Assembly: GCA_018268735.1 (NCBI GenBank)
Contig: JAFDWA010000114.1
Coordinates: forward strand, 1-6,052
Source of the DNA: Actinomycetota bacterium
GTDB taxonomy: Bacteria > Actinomycetota > Acidimicrobiia > Acidimicrobiales > Microtrichaceae
Reading direction: 5' to 3'
Length of the DNA stretch: 6,052 nucleotides
Shown here: one piece after another, positions 1 to 5,264 of the stretch
Position numbering within the stretch: position 1 is the stretch's first letter
Layout of the letters: every line of letters begins with the position of its first letter
Notes under the pieces: generated by a model
Seen by the model: the letters and a program-made list of their open reading frames with translations, nothing else
What the model was told of the DNA's origin: nothing
The model's database searches: none
Made by a program: the position numbers and the translations under genes

Positions 1-1358
1 TCGGGGAGGTCCTCGATCGGGACCGCGCCACGCATCGCGCTGCGGGGGTCATCCACCCATTCGTTGGCAGGGTTCGATCCGTCGAGGATCGCGACGCGCT
101 GGCTGTAGAACAGCATCGTCACCGGATCCTCGTCGACCGCCCGGTCGAAGGCCGCCTCCGCCTCGGGTGACAACCGCGGTGCGGGCGACGGATCGGCGTA
201 CCAGACCTCGCCGTCGCGGTCTGCTGCGATGACGTTGACCCATGGGAGGCCCTGGTGGGTGTGAACCGCGTCGCGCAGCCCCTCGACGCCGGTGGCGGCA
301 TCCATCGCGAGGTACTGAGCGAGGAACCGGTCGTTGCCGTGGTTGACGTCGGCGAGCGAGAACGCGAGCGCCTCGCTCCAGCCGAGCAGCGGCACGTCGA
401 GCATCGGCCCGTAGTGCGACGACCACATGGTCCGTTCGAGGTGCTCGACCGAACCGTCAGAGCTGCGGACTGCGATGGCAGCCGTGTGCGAGGTCATCGT
501 GCGCACGTCGTCGCCGTAGCGGTAGCGGGTGGGGTCCGACGGGTCGAGGGTCAGCGAGTAGAAGTTGAACCGCTGGCCGCGGGAGAACGTGTGGGTCCAC
601 GCGACGTCGCGGTTGAAGCCGATCTGCACGCCGGGAGCGCCGACGAGGCACACGCCGTACACGTCGAGCTCGCCGGGAACGGTGAGGTGGCACTCCCAGA
701 AGCGGCCGTCGCCGTACCAAGGGAAGTGCGGGTTCGCGACGACTGCACCTCGGCCTCCGTCGACGACGTCGCCGCCGAGCGCCCAGCCGTTCGAGCCGGG
801 ACCGTCGTCCGGCACGAGCGGGCGTTCCGGATGGGCGACCGGCGGCGCGCCCGGCGGTTGCGCGGCGCCGACGAACTCCGCTGCGTTGCGACCGGATGCC
901 ATGAGCGCCATGTCGGCGTAGAGGCGGAACATGTCGAGCGGGTCGACCGGTCGGATCCACTCGGCGTCGCGGCACCAGTCCGGCAGTCCGTCGGTGCCGT
1001 GCTCGTCGAGCCAGCGGTTGATGCCGGCCGCGTACGCCTCGACGACCGCGACGACGTGGTCCGGCTGGGTGTCGAGCATCCGCTGCGCCCACGGGGTGAT
1101 GCCCATCGCGAGGTAGCCGAAGTCGGAGTTCACGTGACGGTCGTTGTCGCCCCTCCCGAAGTGCAACGCCCTCTCGCTCCGGGTCTTGAGGAGCTGGTCC
1201 GCGATCGTCGGCAGGTGGTCCCCGGCGATCGCGTAGGCCTGACCGAAGACGACATCGGGAAGGGTCGCCCCTCTGACGTGTGCGACGCCGTGGGTGGTGC
1301 GGCGGATCTCCGCCTCGTAGCGATCGGATCCGATGTCCGTGGACGGCGCTTCAGACAT
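1..1358 (-). CDS. Penicillin acylase / AHL-acylase family Ntn-hydrolase (3' end outside window)
   Basis: The first 452 residues are present; family members usually have about 700-800, so the C-terminal part lies beyond the left edge. Family enzymes hydrolyse amide bonds of N-acyl compounds (beta-lactams, acyl-homoserine lactones, lipopeptides) after self-cleavage into alpha and beta chains. Seen: an N-terminal stretch IRRTTHGVAHVRG (18-30) and GQAYAIAGDHLP (39-50) typical of the alpha chain; the processing site PGSNGWALGG (187-196), where Ser189 should become the new N-terminus and nucleophile; NPHFPW (209-214); and IGFNRDVAWTHT (246-257). The AWTHT form resembles the PvdQ/aculeacin acylase branch more than penicillin G acylase. 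ATG at 1358 is chosen because the family homology starts soon after it. No signal peptide is visible, although most characterised members are exported. It starts 22 bp after the nucleotidyltransferase gene; AGAGG directly abuts the ATG, too close for a normal ribosome site. The family call is firm; the substrate is unknown. Confidence 0.9.
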   Translation of the reverse strand, partial: MSEAPSTDIGSDRYEAEIRRTTHGVAHVRGATLPDVVFGQAYAIAGDHLPTIADQLLKTRSERALHFGRGDNDRHVNSDFGYLAMGITPWAQRMLDTQPDHVVAVVEAYAAGINRWLDEHGTDGLPDWCRDAEWIRPVDPLDMFRLYADMALMASGRNAAEFVGAAQPPGAPPVAHPERPLVPDDGPGSNGWALGGDVVDGGRGAVVANPHFPWYGDGRFWECHLTVPGELDVYGVCLVGAPGVQIGFNRDVAWTHTFSRGQRFNFYSLTLDPSDPTRYRYGDDVRTMTSHTAAIAVRSSDGSVEHLERTMWSSHYGPMLDVPLLGWSEALAFSLADVNHGNDRFLAQYLAMDAATGVEGLRDAVHTHQGLPWVNVIAADRDGEVWYADPSPAPRLSPEAEAAFDRAVDEDPVTMLFYSQRVAILDGSNPANEWVDDPRSAMRGAVPIEDLP

Positions 1359-1370
1359 CCTCTGACGGTA
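1359..1370 (-). promoter_or_regulatory. Candidate leaderless promoter (-10) of the acylase gene
   Basis: On the minus strand TACCGT (1365-1370) matches the TAnnnT pattern of actinobacterial -10 elements and is separated from the ATG by exactly 6 nt (CAGAGG), which would put transcription start at or next to the start codon. No good -35 hexamer is seen; the region 16-18 nt upstream lies in the 3' end of the nucleotidyltransferase gene. Weak alone, but the same spacing occurs before two other genes here. Confidence 0.35.
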
Positions 1371-1421
1371 GCGCCGGTGCTCAGCGGAGCAGGACGGCAG
1401 CGATGCGCCGGTAGCGCCGGT
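1366..1421. repeat. 13-bp direct repeat spanning the nucleotidyltransferase/acylase junction
   Basis: The 13-mer CGGTAGCGCCGGT occurs at 1366-1378 and again at 1409-1421 (start-to-start 43 bp). One copy is in the 22 bp intergenic leader of the acylase gene and overlaps its candidate -10; the other is inside the last codons of the nucleotidyltransferase gene. The CCGG ends of the second copy (1408-1411 and 1417-1420) could pair in a small hairpin. A function as a protein site is possible, but chance similarity in GC-rich DNA is not excluded. Confidence 0.35.
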
Positions 1422-1920
1422 CGGTGTCTCCGCAGATGCGACCGACCCAGCGCATGACCTCGGCGGCGTCGATCGCGGCACCCGCCTCGACCATTGCACC
1501 GACGTCGACCCAGTCCCTCGGTCGATCGAACACGACCTTGCAGATGGTGAGATGCGTCGCGGACAGGACCCGGATCGTCGTGTCGGCGAACGGGACGTCG
1601 ACGGCACCGCGGTCCGAAGCGGCGTGGAATGCGTCGTACGCGAAGAACAGGTCGATCGGTGTGTCGTCCCACATGATCCGCACCTGGCCGTCGCCTGCCA
1701 CGGCATCCACCGCGCCCGTGACGTCGGCACCGATCGTGGCGAGCGGGTCGAGCACCTCCGGTGCGGACGTCGCGTCGACGAACACGTTGCAGTCGATGTC
1801 GCGGGTGGCGCGTGGCTCCGCGTGGTAGGCGAGCGCCAGCGCGCCGCCGAACGCGTGAGGGACAGCGGCGAGGGCGTTGTGAACTGCCACGATTCGCTCG
1901 GGCAGCGTCGGCCGCTTCAC
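1381..1920 (-). CDS. Small nucleotidyltransferase-fold protein, putative toxin of an HTH/NTase pair
   Basis: 179 residues starting with GTG at 1920. The start is set by the 4-bp GTGA overlap with the stop of the upstream HTH gene, which implies translational coupling. Seen: FGGALALAYH (24-33) followed by RATRDIDCNVFV (37-48), the GG...R-T-DID signature of nucleotidyltransferase-fold proteins of the AbiEii/MenT type. Asp41 and Asp43 are the likely metal ligands, with a third acidic residue at Asp90 in TPIDLFF. A later segment, LTICKVVFDRPRDWVDV (124-140), resembles the K...R-x-D-x-x-D region seen downstream in these proteins. No signal peptide or membrane segment, so cytosolic. Related toxins transfer nucleotides to tRNA or other targets and are paired with a DNA-binding antitoxin encoded just upstream, as here. 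It is shorter than AbiEii itself (about 300 residues), so it is a minimal-NTase relative. NTase fold fairly sure; toxin activity inferred from context. Confidence 0.75.
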   Translation of the reverse strand: MKRPTLPERIVAVHNALAAVPHAFGGALALAYHAEPRATRDIDCNVFVDATSAPEVLDPLATIGADVTGAVDAVAGDGQVRIMWDDTPIDLFFAYDAFHAASDRGAVDVPFADTTIRVLSATHLTICKVVFDRPRDWVDVGAMVEAGAAIDAAEVMRWVGRICGDTDRRYRRIAAVLLR

Positions 1921-2261
1921 GTCCGACGTTCAGTCGAATCGAGGCGAGGGAACGACGGGTGACGTTCGGGTGCCCGCCGTCGTGGGACGGCGTCCGCGAG
2001 CAGGAGGACGTCGACGAGTGCGCGGGCGTGGTCGGCGGGCGTCGCGAGCAGCGGGAGGTCCGGTGTCCGCTCCGACAGCGCCACCACCAGCGATTCGCCC
2101 GTGCCGGCGACGATGCGCCGCAGCGTGGCGACAGATGGATCGCGGAGCCCGCGCTCGTAGGCGGAGATGACGGGTTGGCTGGTACCGACGCGCTCCGCGA
2201 GCTGCTTCTGCGTCAAGCCGTTGCGCCTGCGCGCTGTTCGGAGGATCGTCGCCGGCGTCAT
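1917..2261 (-). CDS. XRE-family helix-turn-helix protein, putative antitoxin/autorepressor
   Basis: 114 residues. The N-terminal half is a Cro/C1-type HTH: LRTARRRNGLTQKQLAERVG (7-26), with TQKQLAERV as the second helix and SQPVISAYERG (28-38) as the turn and recognition helix, then DPSVATLRRIVAGTGESL (41-58). The C-terminal half contains ARALVDVLLLADAVP (79-93), a basic RRRAPER and a FPRL tail (104-107). From memory, this layout recurs in actinobacterial HTH proteins encoded next to nucleotidyltransferase genes, where the tail may contact the partner. The ATG at 2261 is secure: an in-frame TAG lies four codons upstream (2271-2273), with no other start between. That TAG is part of the candidate -10, so no Shine-Dalgarno is possible on a leaderless message. 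Several less common codons for this GC level (ACA, AGG, TTG near the start) hint mildly at transfer. HTH call firm; antitoxin role inferred from the overlap with the NTase gene. Confidence 0.85.
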   Translation of the reverse strand: MTPATILRTARRRNGLTQKQLAERVGTSQPVISAYERGLRDPSVATLRRIVAGTGESLVVALSERTPDLPLLATPADHARALVDVLLLADAVPRRRAPERHPSFPRLDSTERRT

Positions 2262-2295
2262 GTGAGCATCCTACCGTCGTATATCTGATCGTCTA
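2262..2295 (-). promoter_or_regulatory. Leaderless promoter of the HTH/NTase pair
   Basis: Minus strand: -35-like TAGACG (2290-2295), 16-nt spacer (2274-2289), -10 TAGGAT (2268-2273), then 6 nt (GCTCAC) to ATG at 2261. TAGGAT fits the actinobacterial TAnnnT consensus well, and transcription should start at or beside the A of ATG, giving a leaderless mRNA. The DNA here is clearly more AT-rich than its surroundings. This is the best promoter candidate in the window. Confidence 0.55.
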
Positions 2296-2296
2296 T
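2277..2296. promoter_or_regulatory. Putative operator: two 8-bp direct repeats over the -35/spacer
   Basis: On the plus strand TCGTATAT (2277-2284) and TCGTCTAT (2289-2296) match at 7 of 8 positions and start 12 bp apart, about one helical turn. They cover the -35 and most of the spacer of the promoter of the HTH gene, the position expected for an autoregulatory site of an XRE antitoxin. Repeat similarity is seen; binding is inference. Confidence 0.35.
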
Positions 2297-2362
2297 GCCC
2301 GCTCGTCGTGCCGACGTCCGCAGGAATCCAGCACCATCTGTCCTGGAGCAGCAGGTCGTCGA

Positions 2363-3424
2363 TCAACGCTCGTCGAGGAGGCCCTCTTCCCGCAGCCACG
2401 CCTCGACACGTGCCATGCCGTCGTCGAGGTCGACCCGGGGCCACCAACCGAGGAGGCGGTGCGCCTTGTCGTTGGACACGCCGCGGGTCTTCGCCAGCAT
2501 GAGCATCACGCCGCGTCCGAGCTCGGTGTGACGTCCTCGTGCCACAGCGATCAGACGAGCGGCCTCGGCGGCAGCGACGGCCACCGGGGTCGGAGCAGAT
2601 CTGGGCGGATCGGTTCGGCCCAGCATCCGCGACAGGTGGCCGAAGTACTCGAGGGTGCTGACCGGTGACTCGCCGCCGAGGTGGATGATCTGACCCGACG
2701 CCTCCGGCCGGGCTGCTGCGGCGACGATGCCGTCGACGAGGTCGTCGATGTAGACCGGCGTGAACAGCCCCCGACCGCGCGCCGGGAGCAACATGCGGTT
2801 GGAGCGCAGCGCTGCGAGCGGTTCGAGCACCCACGGCCGGCAGCCCGGCCCGTACACGTCCGCCGGCCGGATCACCGTGCAGTCCTGCTCGCCCGCAGCG
2901 TGCGCTGCGAGCACCAGGTGCTCCGCCGCGATCTTGGTGTCGGTGTAGGGGTTGCCGGTCGGCATCAGGGGCCAGCGCTCGTCGAGCTCCCGACCGGGGA
3001 GCACGGTCGCAGCTGCATCGGGATGCGCATGGGCGAAGCGGACGACTCCCATCGTCGAGATCTGCACGAAGCGGTCGGCGCCGGCGCTGGACGCGGCATC
3101 GAGCACGCGTTGGGTCCCGACGACGTTGACCCGCCACGCTCGCTGCTGCTCGACGTTGTTGGACACGAGCGCCGCGGTGTGGACGACGACCTCGGCACCG
3201 GCGATCGCCCGCCGCCACGAGCTCGGCTCGTCGATGTCGCCGGCGACGACGCCACCTCGGGGGTCGGCGACCAGGTCCACGCCGCGCACCTCGACGCCGA
3301 GGCTCCGGTAGCGCTGCGCCACAGCACGTCCCATGAACCCGTTGGCGCCGGTGATGAACACCGACGAAGGTTGCCGGTCTCTCGACCCTGCCCCTCTCGA
3401 CGCTGCTCCTGTCGGCTCAGACAT
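2363..3424 (-). CDS. NAD(P)-dependent epimerase/dehydratase (extended SDR family)
   Basis: 353 residues, usual length for extended short-chain dehydrogenases. Rossmann motif TGANGFMG (25-32); acidic Asp50 at the end of the second strand, which favours NAD(H) over NADP(H); GDIDEP (62-67); HTAALVS (82-88); catalytic Ser/Thr in ISTMGVV (122-128, Ser123 or Thr124); catalytic YTDTK (Tyr160, Lys164); and RPADVYGPG (186-194), typical of sugar epimerases and 3-beta-hydroxysteroid dehydrogenase-like members. The C-terminal region is the variable substrate domain and does not reveal the substrate. It would oxidise, reduce or epimerise a hydroxyl/carbonyl group in the cytosol. ATG at 3424 follows the stop of the ThDP enzyme gene by 8 bp; no Shine-Dalgarno is evident, so it is probably translated by coupling in the same operon. 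The first ~20 residues (Gly/Ser/Arg-rich) look like an unstructured extension. Family sure; substrate unknown. Confidence 0.93.
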   Translation of the reverse strand: MSEPTGAASRGAGSRDRQPSSVFITGANGFMGRAVAQRYRSLGVEVRGVDLVADPRGGVVAGDIDEPSSWRRAIAGAEVVVHTAALVSNNVEQQRAWRVNVVGTQRVLDAASSAGADRFVQISTMGVVRFAHAHPDAAATVLPGRELDERWPLMPTGNPYTDTKIAAEHLVLAAHAAGEQDCTVIRPADVYGPGCRPWVLEPLAALRSNRMLLPARGRGLFTPVYIDDLVDGIVAAAARPEASGQIIHLGGESPVSTLEYFGHLSRMLGRTDPPRSAPTPVAVAAAEAARLIAVARGRHTELGRGVMLMLAKTRGVSNDKAHRLLGWWPRVDLDDGMARVEAWLREEGLLDER

Positions 3425-3432
3425 CGTCGTGC

Positions 3433-5184
3433 TCAGTAGGTGCGAGCGGATCGGAACTGGTCATAGCCGATCGGATCCGCGTTCAGGTCCGGGTCCACCT
3501 TCACGTGGATCACCGCGGGCGAACCCGCGGCGCGGGCCCGTTCGACTGCCGGTTCGAGCTGGTCCATTCCGTCGACGTACTCGCCGTGGCAGCCGAGTGC
3601 ACGGGCGAGATCGTCGTAGCGGACGTCGACGGACAGGTCGGTGCCGTGCGCCTCGTCCTCGGCGACCCCCTGATAGCGGTGAGCGGTCCGCTCCATGCCC
3701 CAGCCGCCGTCATCAGCGACGACGCAGATCACCGCTGCGCCCACCCGACGGGCGGTCTCGAGCTCCATGGCGTTGAAGCCGAACGCTCCGTCGCCGGAGA
3801 TCAGGTACACGCAACGCTGCGGTGCGGCGAGCTTCGCCCCGATGGCGAACGGGAGCCCGGTCCCCAGGTAGCCCATCTTCACCGAGTAGAGGAACGAGTC
3901 CGGGACGTACACCGGGTTGAGCGCGACGGTCCACAGCGTCGTGTTGCCGCCGTCTGCGACGACGACCGCGTCGCGTGGGAACAGCTCGCGCAGGCCCATC
4001 ACCAGCTGCCCCGGGTTCACGCCGATCGACGGCTCCGCCAGCACGTGCGGCGTGGCGGCTGCGACGGCCTGCTCGTGGATGGCGGCGTAGCGATCAGCGT
4101 CGGCCAGCACTGTGCGTTGCGGACAGCGCTCCCGGACTGCTCGCAGCAGCGCGCCCAGAGCTCCGAGCGCGTCGGCGACCACCTGGATGTCGACGGGTCG
4201 GTTCAAACCGATCGACATCGGATCTGCGTCGATCTGGATGGTCTGCTGGACCTCCGGGTCACCCCATGCGGGGGGCACGCCCCAGCCGTCGTACTCGCCG
4301 AGGCGGGCACCCACCACGACGACGACATCCGCGTCGTTGCGCACCGCCCGCAGGGTGTCGCCATCCGCGATCGGGAAGTACCGCGGGTGGTCCTCGGGGA
4401 CCGCTCCCCGTGCGCCGAGCGTGGTGCTCATGGCGGCAGCGAGGTGGTCGCCCAACTCCACGAACGCGCTCGACGCCTCCGCCCAGAGCACGCCCTTCCC
4501 GGCGAACAGGAACGGACGTTGGGCACCGGCGAGCAGATCTGCTGCGGCGGCGATCCGGTCCGGGTCACCCGCGCCGAGGTCGAGGGTCCGGTGGCGCGCC
4601 GCCGGTGTGAGCGCGAACGCCGCCGGGTCCACGGTCTCGTTGAGCAGCTCGTCGGGGATCGCCAGGAACGACGGTCCGGGACGTCCAACGGTCGCGGCGC
4701 GGAACGCGGCGCGCACCATGTCCGGAACCCGGTCCGCCCGGGAGATCAACCCCGAGTACTTGGTGATCGGGCGCGCCATGTCGACGAGGTCCGTCGCCTG
4801 CCATGCCCCGCCACGATCGGGCGAGTTCACCGCGGCCCGGCGGGTGCACGCGATCGCGACCACCGGATGCCCCTCGCCGTACGCGCTGGTGAGCCCGGCG
4901 AGCATGTTGGCCCCGCCCGGACCCGGGTTGCCGATCACGACCGCCGGTCGGTGCGCGAGTCGCGTGTATGCCTCGGCGATGTGGGCGGCAGCCTCCTCGT
5001 GGCGGGTGTTCACGTAGCGGATGCCGTAGGCGCTGGTGTGGCGGACCATCGGGATGTGCGCGCCGTCGAGGATCCCGCACATGAAGTCCACGCCTTCGAG
5101 CTGGAGGCACTGCACCAGGAGCTCGCCGACCGTCGTGGTCGACGTCGGATCTGTGACGGAAGAAGGGGTCGGTCCCGTGGTCAT
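3433..5184 (-). CDS. Thiamine-diphosphate-dependent enzyme, acetolactate synthase / oxalyl-CoA decarboxylase-like
   Basis: 583 residues, with the three-domain layout of this superfamily. PYR domain (~18-180): VNTRHEEAAAHIAEAY (58-73), with Glu63 the likely cofactor-activating residue; GNPGPGGANMLAGLTSAY (85-102); and WQATDLVDMARPITKYS (128-144). Central domain (~205-350): FLFAGKGV (225-232) and VVVVVGARLGEYDGWG (287-302). PP domain (~390-565): MGYLGTGLPFAIGAKLA (437-453), and GDGAFGFNAMELETA (464-478) ending in DDGGWG (491-496). By alignment to family motifs the Mg2+/diphosphate ligands are Asp465, Asp492 and the Gly494 backbone. Odd points: Asp-Asp replaces the usual Asn-Asn, and CGILDG (36-41) stands where FGIPG is common. 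It catalyses decarboxylation or carboligation of a 2-keto acid or 2-hydroxyacyl substrate; which one cannot be told. ATG 5184 is the only start codon after an in-frame TGA about 22 codons upstream. The SDR gene 8 bp downstream is probably a partner. Confidence 0.93.
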   Translation of the reverse strand: MTTGPTPSSVTDPTSTTTVGELLVQCLQLEGVDFMCGILDGAHIPMVRHTSAYGIRYVNTRHEEAAAHIAEAYTRLAHRPAVVIGNPGPGGANMLAGLTSAYGEGHPVVAIACTRRAAVNSPDRGGAWQATDLVDMARPITKYSGLISRADRVPDMVRAAFRAATVGRPGPSFLAIPDELLNETVDPAAFALTPAARHRTLDLGAGDPDRIAAAADLLAGAQRPFLFAGKGVLWAEASSAFVELGDHLAAAMSTTLGARGAVPEDHPRYFPIADGDTLRAVRNDADVVVVVGARLGEYDGWGVPPAWGDPEVQQTIQIDADPMSIGLNRPVDIQVVADALGALGALLRAVRERCPQRTVLADADRYAAIHEQAVAAATPHVLAEPSIGVNPGQLVMGLRELFPRDAVVVADGGNTTLWTVALNPVYVPDSFLYSVKMGYLGTGLPFAIGAKLAAPQRCVYLISGDGAFGFNAMELETARRVGAAVICVVADDGGWGMERTAHRYQGVAEDEAHGTDLSVDVRYDDLARALGCHGEYVDGMDQLEPAVERARAAGSPAVIHVKVDPDLNADPIGYDQFRSARTY

Positions 5185-5196
5185 GGTCGCAACATA
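5185..5196 (-). promoter_or_regulatory. Candidate leaderless promoter (-10) of the ThDP enzyme-SDR operon
   Basis: Minus-strand TATGTT (5191-5196) fits TAnnnT and ends 6 nt (GCGACC) before the ATG at 5184, so the transcript would begin at the start codon. The upstream -35 region is GC-rich and shows no good TTGAC-like hexamer. No Shine-Dalgarno is present before this ATG although no alternative start exists, which supports leaderless translation. The rest of the 80 bp gap (5185-5264) shows no gene and no convincing terminator. Confidence 0.4.
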
Positions 5197-5264
5197 CGGT
5201 GCGCGGGCGTGCTGGTGACGGGCCTCGACGTGCCTGGGTGCCGCCCGCCGTCATCGGTGGGTCG

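Noticed and set aside
255..1457. Plus-strand open frame of 400 codons
   Set aside because: It is antisense to the acylase gene, whose family motifs are clear on the other strand. The product is low-complexity (Val/Arg/Asp/Ala) without domains.
1130..1672. Minus-strand open frame of 180 codons bridging the NTase and acylase genes
   Set aside because: It overlaps both real genes in another frame and its translation is Arg/Ser/Thr-rich with no domain, whereas the overlapped frames carry clear NTase and Ntn-hydrolase motifs.
2304..2316. Hairpin CGTCG-TGC-CGACG after the SDR gene as a terminator
   Set aside because: The stem is only 5 bp and no T-run follows on either strand. It is also close to the HTH promoter. 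Such short GC stems are common in this DNA.
2681..3439. Plus-strand open frame of 252 codons opposite the SDR gene
   Set aside because: Shadow of the SDR coding region; no motif, and the Arg/Asp/His-rich composition is typical of antisense frames.
4565..5254. Minus-strand open frame of 229 codons starting upstream of the ThDP enzyme gene
   Set aside because: Out of frame with the ThDP enzyme and made mainly of Arg/Gly/Pro. The ThDP frame holds all the conserved motifs.
5197..5264. Possible terminator between the methyltransferase and the ThDP enzyme gene
   Set aside because: GC-rich tracts are present but I could not find a stable, well-matched stem or a T-run.
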